Below, piece after piece: positions 25,828 through 34,248 of a DNA stretch of 45,117 nt. The stretch is from NCBI RefSeq assembly GCF_008039615.1, contig NZ_VDUZ01000069.1, positions 1 through 45,117 of the forward strand. Reading direction: 5' to 3'. A program made the position numbers and the translations under genes. A model generated the notes under the pieces. That model made no database searches, was not told the DNA's origin, and saw only the letters and a program-made list of their open reading frames with translations. Each line of letters opens with the position of its first letter. Position 1 is the first letter of the stretch. This DNA comes from Vineibacter terrae. Lineage in GTDB: Bacteria; Pseudomonadota; Alphaproteobacteria; Reyranellales; Reyranellaceae.

Positions 25828-27444
25828 ATGGCACACACCGCACATGCTGGCGCGCGCCGGACGGCCCGGCAAGCCGCCATGCCCGAAGCCGGTCACGCCG
25901 TCGATATGATCATGGCGGACGACACGTTGCGGGCGGCATACCTGCTGCAGTTCGCAGGCAATCCGGGGGCGCCGCCCCTGGACGAGCCGGTCGCGATCCG
26001 CTTCCTGCTGTGGTTTGCCGTGGAGGGACGCCATCGCTATCAGCACGTCTGCCTGTCGCCCCAGCACGTCGCCTTCCTGGCGACGCCCGAGCCGCCTTTT
26101 GCGACGCGGCTGGCTGCCTTCGTCCACGACCGGCACACCGGCGATGCTCGCTTCCATGACGACATCGAGGCATTCCATGCCTGGTACTACCACGTCGGCG
26201 TCCATCAGCTGCGGCTGACGCCGCTGCTGGCCGCCCGCGAACGCGATTTCCTGGCGAACCAGGACTCCGCTCGTGCTCAACGGGGCGCGTGGTATTTGCC
26301 GCCGCCCCAGAGGGACCGGTCTCACCTGCCCGGCGTCAACATCATCGGCGCCGCCGACGGCGTGTCGGGCATCGGCGAGGACGTGCGTGCCCTGACCGAG
26401 GCCCTGCTGAGCGCGGGCGTGCAGCTGTCCATCTTCAATGTGCGCTATCCGGCCGAAATCGTGACGACGGCACAGTCCGAGCGTGAAGCCTACTTCAGCG
26501 ACAGACCCATCTATCCCATCAATGTCTTCTGCCTGCCCGCCTTCGAGACGGCGCGCCTGAAGCTGGCGCAGGGCGACAACCTGTTCGCCGGACGATACAA
26601 CATCGGCTACTGGCCCTGGGAGCTCACCAGCCTGCCGCCGTCCTGGCATTTCGTCTTCGGCCTTGTCGATGAGGTCTGGGCATCGAGCCGCTTCCTGCTG
26701 GATGTCTTCCAGCGGCTGACGTCAAAACCCGTCCTCTATATGCCGCCACATGTCGGTGTTCCCGAGAGCAAGCCCTTCGATCGCCAAAGCGTGGGGTTGT
26801 CGCCCGCGGACGTGGTCTTCCTCTGCATGTTCGATTTCAATTCCTATATCGCGCGCAAGAATCCCGTGGCGGCCATCGAGGCCTTCCAGGCTGCCTTCAC
26901 GGCGTCCGACGGACGGGAGCGCCTGCTGATCAAGACGATCAACGGCCACGCCAACGCCCAGTCCTTGCGGGATGTCCAGCAGCTTGTGGCAGAGGATGAT
27001 CGCATCGTCCTGGTCGATGGCAGCCTGGCACGCGACGATGTGTGCGGATTGCTGCAGGATGCCGATTGCTACGTGTCCCTGCATCGGTCGGAAGGGTTCG
27101 GCCGCATCCTGGCGGAAGCCATGCTGCTGGGCACCCCCGTCATTGCCACAGACTGGTCCGGAAGCGCGTCGTTCCTGACACGGGATACGGGCTTTCCCGT
27201 GTCCTGCTCGCTGCGGCAAGTACGATCGGATGAATATGTCTATGCCGATGGCAGCACCTGGGCCGAGCCGTCGATCAGCGATGCGGCGCGCCAGATGCGG
27301 TTCGTGCGGCACAACCGCCGCGCGGTCGAGGCGATCAGGGTGAATGCCGCTCGCACCATTCGCCAGAAATACGGGCTGGGCGCCGCTTCATCGCGGCTCA
27401 GCGCTTGGCTCACGGATTTCGCGACCAAGGGCGTGCCGCGATAG
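25828..27444 (+). CDS. GT4 family glycosyltransferase with N-terminal helical domain
   Basis: A 538-residue protein. Residues about 30-165 form a helical domain (LRAAYLLQFAG, IRFLLWFAVEGRHRYQHV) seen in front of some alphaproteobacterial glycosyltransferases. The GT-B part begins with GVNIIGAADGVSGIGEDVR, with a central IGYWPWELTSLPPSW. The donor domain carries DADCYVSLHRSEGFGRILAEAMLLG, including the full EX7E motif (SEGFGRILAE), then PVIATDWSGS. It is the last gene of the plus operon and ends 26 bases before a hairpin at 27471-27498. It should be a cytoplasmic transferase using a nucleotide sugar; donor and acceptor are unknown. Confidence 0.88.
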   Translation: MAHTAHAGARRTARQAAMPEAGHAVDMIMADDTLRAAYLLQFAGNPGAPPLDEPVAIRFLLWFAVEGRHRYQHVCLSPQHVAFLATPEPPFATRLAAFVHDRHTGDARFHDDIEAFHAWYYHVGVHQLRLTPLLAARERDFLANQDSARAQRGAWYLPPPQRDRSHLPGVNIIGAADGVSGIGEDVRALTEALLSAGVQLSIFNVRYPAEIVTTAQSEREAYFSDRPIYPINVFCLPAFETARLKLAQGDNLFAGRYNIGYWPWELTSLPPSWHFVFGLVDEVWASSRFLLDVFQRLTSKPVLYMPPHVGVPESKPFDRQSVGLSPADVVFLCMFDFNSYIARKNPVAAIEAFQAAFTASDGRERLLIKTINGHANAQSLRDVQQLVAEDDRIVLVDGSLARDDVCGLLQDADCYVSLHRSEGFGRILAEAMLLGTPVIATDWSGSASFLTRDTGFPVSCSLRQVRSDEYVYADGSTWAEPSISDAARQMRFVRHNRRAVEAIRVNAARTIRQKYGLGAASSRLSAWLTDFATKGVPR

Positions 27445-27470
27445 CGGCATCGCCCGTTCGGCCAGGAATC

Positions 27471-27498
27471 GGGACACGATCTGTCCGGATCGTGTCCC
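27471..27498. terminator. Bidirectional terminator-like hairpin
   Basis: A perfect 11-bp stem (gggacacgatc at 27471-27481 with gatcgtgtccc at 27488-27498) and a six-base loop, between two convergent genes with stop codons at 27444 and 27514. There is no T run on either side, so intrinsic termination is plausible but not certain. Confidence 0.55.
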
Positions 27499-27513
27499 CG
27501 GCACCATGGAAGC

Positions 27514-28818
27514 CTAAGCGGCCGTGGTGAGAGGCATGCCCGCCAGCCGGTCGCGCACCGCCTGCAAGGCAGCGCCGCCGTAGATGACCCGGAAGCGGCG
27601 GACATACTCACCGTCGGTGTCGCGGGGTGCCTCATCCTCCGAGCCGTAGCGTCTGACATACTCGGCCCAGTTGGAGAACATGTGCCGGTTGCCGTGATTG
27701 ACATAGCTCTCGGTCGGCGCGCCGTTCGTCCACAGCACGTCCGGCGCCTCCAGCTCGACATGGAAGTACTCGACCGACTCGATGTCCGTGACCTGGCGGA
27801 TCGTGCCGCCATTCACCAGCAGGCGGGCCGGGATCAGGGCGCCCTCCACATGGATGGCGTGCTCTGGCGAGACCAGCAGATCCGCTGCCGGAGACGCAGC
27901 GCCCAGGGTACCCGCCAGGATCCGAACCGGCGCCACCTTGGGGTTCGATCGGACGAAGGCGCTGCCGTAGCTGCGCCGGCCGATCCACTTGATGGGCTTG
28001 GCGGTGCCGTCGATGGTGACGACCATATCGCCCGCGGCGAGGGTCTCGACGGGCACCTCGCCAGCCGGTGTGCGAATCAAGGTGCCGCGCACCACGCAAG
28101 CGATGTCAATAGCCGACTCGAGCCCTTCCGGGGTCACCCCCCGCAGCGTGATCTGGCCACCCGCGACAGTGACAATGGTGTCGTCGCCGGCCTGCGTCAG
28201 CTCATAGGACGTGAAGGCGCGAAGGTCCAGGCGGTCGGTCGTCTTGTCGAAATCGAGGATAACGTCGTTCCCGAACGATCCGGCGTTCCTGAACACATCG
28301 GCGCCGGCACCGCCGCTCATCACGTCGTCACCCGTGCCGCCGTCGATCACATCGTCACCGGCGCCGCCACGGATCACGTCATCACCGGCATCGCCGAAGA
28401 GGACGTCGTCGCCAGCCCCACCGGCGACGATGTCGTCACCCGCACCGCCGCGGATCACATCGTCGCCCGCGCCGCCCGCGACGACATCGTCACCTGCGCC
28501 GCCGAAGATCACGTCGTCACCGGCACCACCCGCAACGACATCGTCGCCTGCGCCGCCTCTTATAACGTCGTCGCCCGCACCGCCGCGGAGATCGTCGTCG
28601 CCAGCGCCGCCTGCGATCACGTCATCGCCGGCGCCACCGCGGATCACGTCGTCGCCGGCACCGCCGCGGATATCGTCGTCGCCGGAACCACCCCTGAGCA
28701 CGTCGTCACCAGCGCCGCCTTGGATCAGGTCGTCACCCGGTCCGCCGCTGATATCATCGTCACCGTTCGTCCCGCTGAGCCTGTCGTCAGCGGGCGATCC
28801 CAACAGAGAAGTGGCCAT
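27514..28818 (-). CDS. RTX protein with C-terminal Hint (hedgehog/intein-type) domain
   Basis: A 434-residue protein. Residues about 11-175 are roughly 18 RTX nonapeptides (GGAGDDVIR type). Residues 176-240 form an RTX-cap-like segment (NDVILDFDKTTDRLDLRAF). A Hint domain of the Hint_2 type follows from Cys241: ACVVRGTLIRT, VETLAAGDMVVT, PIKWIGRR, LLVSPEHAIHV (His320) and VEYFHVEL (His353). Cys241 at the RTX/Hint junction is the expected N-S acyl-shift residue, so self-cleavage or ester transfer is possible. There is no Sec signal; type I export via 9839-12938 is inferred. ATG 28818 has GAGG 6-7 bases upstream; an ATG at 28857 does not. A 540-base spacer precedes it. Confidence 0.88.
   Translation of the reverse strand: MATSLLGSPADDRLSGTNGDDDISGGPGDDLIQGGAGDDVLRGGSGDDDIRGGAGDDVIRGGAGDDVIAGGAGDDDLRGGAGDDVIRGGAGDDVVAGGAGDDVIFGGAGDDVVAGGAGDDVIRGGAGDDIVAGGAGDDVLFGDAGDDVIRGGAGDDVIDGGTGDDVMSGGAGADVFRNAGSFGNDVILDFDKTTDRLDLRAFTSYELTQAGDDTIVTVAGGQITLRGVTPEGLESAIDIACVVRGTLIRTPAGEVPVETLAAGDMVVTIDGTAKPIKWIGRRSYGSAFVRSNPKVAPVRILAGTLGAASPAADLLVSPEHAIHVEGALIPARLLVNGGTIRQVTDIESVEYFHVELEAPDVLWTNGAPTESYVNHGNRHMFSNWAEYVRRYGSEDEAPRDTDGEYVRRFRVIYGGAALQAVRDRLAGMPLTTAA
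28294..28788 (-). repeat. Tandem RTX nonapeptide-coding repeats (second RTX gene)
   Basis: About 18 units of 27 bases inside the RTX-Hint gene. Their consensus differs from that of the first RTX gene: this set is rich in GDDVI and GDDVV, the other in GDDSI and GSDTI. The two arrays are therefore not a recent duplication of each other. Confidence 0.9.
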
Positions 28819-29357
28819 ATCAAGCCTCGTCCAACAAATGGAAGTGAAAGACTGCACAATGAAAGTGTCTCACCAATGCACCTTCATCTCATCTGTCTTG
28901 TTTCTGCAATAATTATGAATCTCCAAGAAGTATTGGTGTATGCACTACAAAATTATTGCAGGGAGGCGCGTTAATACTCTCAACATATCCAATGCACACG
29001 CCGTTGTCGACCATGGTCCAATGCGCACGCGTGCATGATGTCGACCGGAAGCGGGCATCGACACGCAACCGAAAAGACACTTCCTTGAAGACGCAGGCAA
29101 ACAGGAAAATCCAACTTCATCTCGGTGCCCGCACATGACCAATGGCCAAGAAAAGAAAGGTTGCACGCACAGTCGTGATTTTTTTGTGCGCAGCGTGGCA
29201 GCAGGCGCGCGGCGTCTGCCCGAAAAAAGCGATCTGTGAGAACCGTTACTGGGAATGTCTGGCAGGCATCGAGCCCGGTGAGCTAGGGCGACGCCTTCTG
29301 GATGGAGATACGCTGCGGCTCCAGCAGACTCTCGCGATGACGTCCATCAGGAGGTCC
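28819..29357. other. Long spacer between surface locus and catabolic island
   Basis: About 540 bases without a supported gene. The first 150 are AT-rich and lie upstream of the RTX-Hint gene; they include the inverted repeat at 28904-28961. The remainder lies downstream of the molybdopterin-subunit gene (stop at 29358, minus) and shows no convincing terminator. Short open frames here have no recognisable composition. This is the natural boundary between the two gene sets. Confidence 0.45.
28904..28961. promoter_or_regulatory. Spaced inverted repeat upstream of the RTX-Hint gene
   Basis: CTGCAATAATT (28904-28914) and AATTATTGCAG (28951-28961) are exact reverse complements separated by 36 bases. 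They lie 86-143 bases upstream of the RTX-Hint start, in an AT-rich region. The arrangement suits two half-sites for a regulator or a looped operator. No known binding consensus is matched. Confidence 0.35.
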
Positions 29358-31631
29358 CTAGCGTCTGCCATCCAGCGCGGCCAGCACTCGTTCCGGTGTC
29401 ATCGGCAGCGCCTTGAGCCGCACGCCGCGCGCATCCGCTACCGCATTGGCGATGGCCGGCGCGACCGGCACCAGCGGCGGCTCGCCGATGCCCTTGGCGC
29501 CGAATGGCCCGGAAGGCTCGGGGTGCTCGACGATGATGGGGGTGATTTCGGGTACATCGAGCGCGCCCGGCACCTTGTAGTCCATCAGCGTCGGATTGGC
29601 CGGGTTGGGCCCGTCGAAGCGCAGGTCCTCATAGAGCGCATAGCCCAGGCCCTGGACGATGCCGCCGGCGATCTGGCCTTCGACCGCCGTCGGATTGATC
29701 GCGCGGCCGACATCGTGCGCGGCCCAGATCCGGCGCACCGCGATCTGGCCGGTCACGTCGTCGACCTCGACCTCGGCCGCCTGCGCGCCAAAGACGAACG
29801 TGCCGAGCTTGCCGATGCCATTGCCGGTCACGGCACTGCGCTTGGGATCGAACCCGCCGCCCTCGAACATCACCGAGGTCGTGCCGATGATCGGGCCGCC
29901 GGCGACCCAGTGAGCGCGACCGGAGATATCGCGGAACGGAACCTCGGCCCCCGGCACGCCGACGATGCCGACACGCCCCCCGGCACGCAGTTCGAGATCA
30001 CCGCTGGCGCATTCCAGCATCTCGGCGGCATGCTCGAACAGTCGATCGCGTGCCTGGCCCGCGGCGCCCGCGACCGCACGCCCGACCATGTAGGTGACGC
30101 GGGAGCCGCCGGTCGACCAGTTGTAGGGCGAGCCGTCTGTATCGGGCACGGTGTAGTTGATGCGGTCCAGCGGGATCTTGAGCGTCTCGGCGCAGATCTG
30201 CGCCAGCACGGTATCGGCCCCCTCGCCCAGATCGACCGCGCCGGTGTTGAGCGTCACCGTGCCGTCTTCCAGCACGCGCACGATGGCACTGGTGGAGAGG
30301 ATGCCCGAGATATGGGTGACGCAGGCCACGCCGATGCCGCGACCGGGCACGCGCGGCGGCAACGCATCGCGCAGCTTCTCGAGGCATTCGGCGAAGCCGC
30401 AGGCCTCGATCGCCTGACCGCCGACCCAGCGGTCGCCGGCGCGCACCGCGTTCTGCAGGCGCAGGTCGATCGGATCGCGTCCGAGGCGGGCGGCGACCTC
30501 GTCGACCTGGCATTCGCCGGCGAAGGTGACCTGCGGGTTGCCATAGCCGCGGAACCCGGCCGCGCGCAGGCGGTTGGTGTAGGCGACCTGGCCTTCCATA
30601 CGGACATGGTCGATGCGATAGGGACCGCGTGCGATCAGCAGGGCAAAGCCCAGCACGGCCGACGAATCCTCGGCATAGGCGCCGCCGTCGAGCGTGACGC
30701 GGGCCGCACGCGCCACCAGCCGGCCATCGGCCATGGCCCCGGTCTTCATCCAGATCGTCGCCGGGTGCCGCGTGCGCATCATCATGAAATCGTCGTCGCG
30801 GCTCAGCACCAGCTTGACCGGCCGGCGGGTGCGCAAGGCCAGCAGCGCAGCCAGCGGCTGCACGGTCACGTCGGACTTGCCGCCGAACGCGCCACCGACA
30901 CGGGTCGCGATGGCCCGGACGCGCGACATCGGCATGCCCAGCACCTCGGCCACGGTCGCCTGCACCCGGAACACCGACTGGCATGACGACCACACGGTGA
31001 GCTTGCCGGCGGCATCGGCCTCGGCCAACGCGCCGCAGGGCTCGAGATAACAGTGGACCTGGGCCTGGGTCTCGTAGGTGCCTTCGATCACCACGTCGCA
31101 GCCGGCGAGGGCCGCCTCGACGTCGCCCTCCGCGATCGTGGTCGCGGCGCAGACATTGGCCGGCAGCGGCACGGCGACGCGGCGCCCGTAAGCGGCGAAA
31201 TCGTCGTGCACCAGCGGGGCATCCTGTGCCAGCGCCTCGGCCGGCGTCATCACCGCAGGCAATTCCTCATAGTCGGTCGCGATCAGCCCGAGGGCCTGGC
31301 GGGCCAGGGCGAGGCTATCGGCCGCTACGACCGCTACGGGTTCACCCACATAGCGAACCTTGCCCCGCGCCAGCGCCACCTCATCCCGGACGAAGGCACC
31401 ATAGTGATGGGGAAAATCCTCGCCGGTCAGCACGCAATGGACACCGGGCAGGGCACGCGCCGCCGTCACGTCCACCGACACCAGCCGCGCATGGGCATAG
31501 GGCGAGCGCAACACCGCCGCATGCAGCATGCCGGGCCGCTGCATGTCATCGACATAGGCTGTGCGGCCGGTGATCTTCTCATGCCCTTCCAAGCGCGGCG
31601 CCGACTGGCCCACTACGGTCATGTCCGTCAT
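29358..31631 (-). CDS. Xanthine dehydrogenase family, molybdopterin-binding subunit
   Basis: A 757-residue large subunit of a Cox/Xdh-type molybdenum hydroxylase. Visible features are the N-terminal a/b-hammerhead (RLEGHEKITGRTAYVDDM), the cofactor contact VGGAFGGKSD, FRGYGNPQ, an EGADTVLAQI segment, and GAKGIGEPPLVP near the end, where Glu of GIGEP (about 717) is the catalytic base of the family. It hydroxylates an aromatic heterocycle or similar carbon using water, passing electrons to the [2Fe-2S] and FAD subunits next door. Substrate is not predictable from motifs. ATG 31631 overlaps the preceding stop by 4 bases; an upstream extension to 31691 is inside that gene. It is the last gene of the catabolic minus operon. 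Confidence 0.92.
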   Translation of the reverse strand: MTDMTVVGQSAPRLEGHEKITGRTAYVDDMQRPGMLHAAVLRSPYAHARLVSVDVTAARALPGVHCVLTGEDFPHHYGAFVRDEVALARGKVRYVGEPVAVVAADSLALARQALGLIATDYEELPAVMTPAEALAQDAPLVHDDFAAYGRRVAVPLPANVCAATTIAEGDVEAALAGCDVVIEGTYETQAQVHCYLEPCGALAEADAAGKLTVWSSCQSVFRVQATVAEVLGMPMSRVRAIATRVGGAFGGKSDVTVQPLAALLALRTRRPVKLVLSRDDDFMMMRTRHPATIWMKTGAMADGRLVARAARVTLDGGAYAEDSSAVLGFALLIARGPYRIDHVRMEGQVAYTNRLRAAGFRGYGNPQVTFAGECQVDEVAARLGRDPIDLRLQNAVRAGDRWVGGQAIEACGFAECLEKLRDALPPRVPGRGIGVACVTHISGILSTSAIVRVLEDGTVTLNTGAVDLGEGADTVLAQICAETLKIPLDRINYTVPDTDGSPYNWSTGGSRVTYMVGRAVAGAAGQARDRLFEHAAEMLECASGDLELRAGGRVGIVGVPGAEVPFRDISGRAHWVAGGPIIGTTSVMFEGGGFDPKRSAVTGNGIGKLGTFVFGAQAAEVEVDDVTGQIAVRRIWAAHDVGRAINPTAVEGQIAGGIVQGLGYALYEDLRFDGPNPANPTLMDYKVPGALDVPEITPIIVEHPEPSGPFGAKGIGEPPLVPVAPAIANAVADARGVRLKALPMTPERVLAALDGRR

Positions 31632-32095
31632 GGCGCAGCGCCCCCGGTCGCGCGCGTCACTGCTTCGATGATCGCGCCATAGCCCGAACAACGGCAGATG
31701 TTACCGGAGATCGCCGCGCCGACCTCGGCCGCCGTCGGATGCGGGTTGACTGCCAGCAGCGCCTTGATCGCCAGCACCATGGCCGGACTGCAGAACCCGC
31801 ACTGCACGGCGCCGGCCTCGACCAGGCAGCGCTGCAGCGGATCGAGCGCCTCGCCCTGCCCGATCGCTTCGATCGTCGTGACCGCGCGCCCCGCGCAGTT
31901 GGCGGCCAGGGACAGGCAGGCCCGCGCCAGCTTGCCATCGATCAGCACGCTACAGGTACCGCAGACGCCGTAGTTGCAGCCGCGCTTGGCACCGGTCAGG
32001 CCGAGATGGTCGCGCAAGACATCCAGAACCGTCGCCGTCGCCTCGGCGGTGACGGCGTGGACACGATCGTTGACCGTCAGCGTCGTCGTGATCAT
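31628..32095 (-). CDS. (2Fe-2S)-binding subunit of molybdenum hydroxylase (CoxS type)
   Basis: A 155-residue small subunit of normal length. The plant-ferredoxin cluster ligands are C40, C45, C48 and C60 (CNYGVCGTC.. C). The second cluster uses C99, C102, C134 and C136 (CGFC.. CRC). All eight cysteines of the family are present, so electron transfer from the molybdenum site to FAD should be intact. It overlaps both the FAD-subunit gene upstream and the large-subunit gene downstream by 4 bases, giving coupled, equimolar translation. Confidence 0.95.
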   Translation of the reverse strand: MITTTLTVNDRVHAVTAEATATVLDVLRDHLGLTGAKRGCNYGVCGTCSVLIDGKLARACLSLAANCAGRAVTTIEAIGQGEALDPLQRCLVEAGAVQCGFCSPAMVLAIKALLAVNPHPTAAEVGAAISGNICRCSGYGAIIEAVTRATGGAAP

Positions 32096-32937
32096 GGGCC
32101 GGCCACCTCATCCAGGACGCGCGCGACCAGCCCGGGCAGGATGCGCCGGCGATAGTCAGCGCTGCCGCGGACGTCGTCGATCGGCTCGGCAGCTTCGGCG
32201 AGCATCGTTCCCGCTTGCCGCACCCGATCGGCATCGCGTGGGCGGCCGGCCAGCAGCGCTTCGGCCGCCGCGACACGGACGGGAGTCGGGCCACAGGCGC
32301 CAGCCGCCAGCCGCGCGAAACGGCAGATGCCGCCGGCGATATCGGCGACACAGGCGATGGAGAGGATGGGGTAGTCGGAATCGACGCGCGCAAAGCGGTA
32401 GTAGCGCCCTCGCCCCGGCAACGGCGGCACGATGATCGCCGTGACCAGCTCGCCCGGCTCAAGCGCCGTCGTCAGGAACTGCAGAAAAAAGTCTTCGGCT
32501 GCAACCTTGCGGATGCCGTCACGGCCGGCGATCTCGATCGTGGCATCGGCGCCGACCAAGGCCGCCGGCCAGTCCGAGGCGGGATCGCCGTGAGCGCAGG
32601 CGCCGCCGATGGTGCCGAAATTGCGGATCGCCGGGCTCGCGATCTGCCGCGCGGCGTCAGGGATCAGGGCCTGGCCGTCACGGAAGGCGTCGCTGACGGC
32701 GATGCGGGCGTGGGTCTCCATCGCGCCGATCCGTACCGTGCCGTCGTCCAGGCGGCGGATCCCGCGCAGTTCGGCAACGTCGATCAGCGAGACGATCGCC
32801 GTCGGTGCCAACAGCTCGAGATTGAGCATCGGCACCAATGTCTGGCCACCCGCCAGCGGCCGGGCCTCCTCGTCGGCAGCCAGCAGCGCCAGCACGGCAG
32901 CGAGGTCGGCCGGCCGATGGTAGGCGACCGATGTCAT
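32092..32937 (-). CDS. FAD-binding subunit of molybdenum hydroxylase (CoxM type)
   Basis: A 281-residue medium subunit. The FAD-binding motifs are PLAGGQTLVPML (about 28-39) and NFGTIGGACAHGDPASD (about 105-121), the latter being the family's IGG..A..DP.SD pattern. A CO-dehydrogenase-flavoprotein C-terminal domain follows (YYRFARVDSDYPILSIACVA). It accepts electrons from the [2Fe-2S] subunit and passes them to the final acceptor. Four-base overlaps with genes on both sides place it firmly in the operon. The order FAD, Fe-S, Mo is the usual coxMSL order. Confidence 0.94.
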   Translation of the reverse strand: MTSVAYHRPADLAAVLALLAADEEARPLAGGQTLVPMLNLELLAPTAIVSLIDVAELRGIRRLDDGTVRIGAMETHARIAVSDAFRDGQALIPDAARQIASPAIRNFGTIGGACAHGDPASDWPAALVGADATIEIAGRDGIRKVAAEDFFLQFLTTALEPGELVTAIIVPPLPGRGRYYRFARVDSDYPILSIACVADIAGGICRFARLAAGACGPTPVRVAAAEALLAGRPRDADRVRQAGTMLAEAAEPIDDVRGSADYRRRILPGLVARVLDEVAGP

Positions 32938-33626
32938 GTGTCGCTGCGACCGCGGTCGAGGCAGGCGATGACCTCGTCCGCCGTCATCACGTCACCGAAC
33001 TGCTGGATGAAAGTCTCCAACGTGGCGCGATGCTCGTCGTCGGACAGCGCGGCGCAGCAATCCGACACCATCACGACCTTGAAATCGAGCATCATCGCAT
33101 CGCGCGCCGTCGCTTCGCAGCAGACGTTGGTCTTGGTGCCGGCGATCAGCACCGTGTCGACACCGAGGTTGCGCAGCACGCGCTCGAGGTTGGAGGCACC
33201 CGAGATCAGCGCGCTGTAGCGGTTCTTGAACACGACAAGGTCGGCGGGTTCGGTGTGCAGCTCCGACCAGACATCCTGGCGCCCCGCCGCCAGGCTCTCG
33301 ATGGTGCGCGCCTTCACCTCGTCGGCGACCACGTGGTTGAAGAACAGCTCCCAATCGCTGCGGCCCCGCCAGTGGGTATTGGCGTGCAGGACCCAGATCA
33401 CCGGCATGCCGCGTTCGCGGGCGGCATGGTTCAGCCGGTCGATGCCGGCGGTGATGCCGCGCGAGGTCGGCACCTCGGCCGGACCGCCCGGCGCGCAGAA
33501 CGTGTTCTGCATGTCGATGACCACGACAGCCGTCCGCGCCGGGTCAAGACTGTCGAACCAATGGACGCGGCCGCGGCGCGCGATGACGCGATCGACGATT
33601 TCCTGACGGATGGACACGTTGTGCAT
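32934..33626 (-). CDS. Isochorismatase-like cysteine hydrolase
   Basis: A 230-residue protein of the isochorismatase/nicotinamidase fold. The likely catalytic triad is D38 (VVVIDMQN), K134 (VFKNRYSA) and C169 (GTKTNVCCEATARDA). In many relatives the residue after the catalytic Cys is Val; here it is a second Cys. The closest functional relatives by motif are N-carbamoylsarcosine amidase, biuret hydrolase and RutB, which cleave C-N bonds of carbamoyl or ureido compounds. ATG 33626 has GAGGA about 9 bases upstream and fits the family start; an ATG at 33668 does not. Beside hydantoinase genes, hydrolysis of an N-carbamoyl intermediate is the natural inference. Confidence 0.9.
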   Translation of the reverse strand: MHNVSIRQEIVDRVIARRGRVHWFDSLDPARTAVVVIDMQNTFCAPGGPAEVPTSRGITAGIDRLNHAARERGMPVIWVLHANTHWRGRSDWELFFNHVVADEVKARTIESLAAGRQDVWSELHTEPADLVVFKNRYSALISGASNLERVLRNLGVDTVLIAGTKTNVCCEATARDAMMLDFKVVMVSDCCAALSDDEHRATLETFIQQFGDVMTADEVIACLDRGRSDT

Positions 33627-33637
33627 CTGGTGCTTCC

Positions 33638-34246
33638 TCAGAACGAGAGACCGTTGGAGAACACCCACAGCACTCGGGTTTCTCCCGAATGGGCATTTTC
33701 CCAGGAATGGCGGATGTCGCTCTTGAATTGCAGGTAGTCGCCGGCCGTCAGCTCGATGATCTCGTCGGCGATGCGATAGCGAATGGCGCCGGCGATGACA
33801 TAGCAGAACTCCTCGCCCTGGTGCGTCATCGCATCGACACCGGAATGGGCGTCTGGTGCCATGATGCCGACGCGCGATTCGAGGACGCCGGGCTTGAAGT
33901 GCCCGTTGAGGTCCTGCAGCGTCAGGCCCATGTCGCCATAGTGGATGGTGTTGCGTTCCTGCGCCTTGACCACCACCACCGGCTCGGGCCGGTCACGATA
34001 GCGGCCGATCAGGAACCCCAGATTCTCCTCCAGGGCCTCGGCCAGATTGATGGCATGCACCAGGTTCGGGCGCAGCTGGCCGTTCTCGATCTTGGAGATG
34101 GTCGAGGCCGGCACGCCGGAAAGCGCCGACAGCCGGCTCAGGGTCAGCGTCTGCGCCAGGCGAAGGGCCCGCAGCCGCTCGCCGACCAGCTCGGTCTCGT
34201 AGGCCGATTTCGCCTCGGCCGGCTGCGCCGCCTTGCGCCGCGCCAT
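33638..34246 (-). CDS. XRE family regulator with cupin domain (second of two)
   Basis: A 202-residue regulator. The HTH_3 domain is at about 25-78 (RLRALRLAQTLTLSRLSALSGVPASTISKIENGQ). A C-terminal cupin_2 domain at about 125-200 includes HQGEEFCYVIAGAIRYRIADE and LTAGDYLQFKSDIRHSWEN. Regulators of this type commonly control amino-acid or polyamine catabolism, with the cupin sensing a small ligand. It sits in the middle of the minus operon, 2 bases after the four-cysteine protein gene and 11 bases before the hydrolase gene. ATG 34246 begins the conserved reading; upstream sequence in frame overlaps the neighbour. Confidence 0.9.
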   Translation of the reverse strand: MARRKAAQPAEAKSAYETELVGERLRALRLAQTLTLSRLSALSGVPASTISKIENGQLRPNLVHAINLAEALEENLGFLIGRYRDRPEPVVVVKAQERNTIHYGDMGLTLQDLNGHFKPGVLESRVGIMAPDAHSGVDAMTHQGEEFCYVIAGAIRYRIADEIIELTAGDYLQFKSDIRHSWENAHSGETRVLWVFSNGLSF

Positions 34247-34248
34247 GT

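Noticed and set aside
29142-30986. A 614-codon plus-strand open frame in the molybdenum-hydroxylase region
   Set aside because: It is antisense to the large subunit, whose cofactor and catalytic motifs are intact. Composition is typical of a GC-driven shadow frame.
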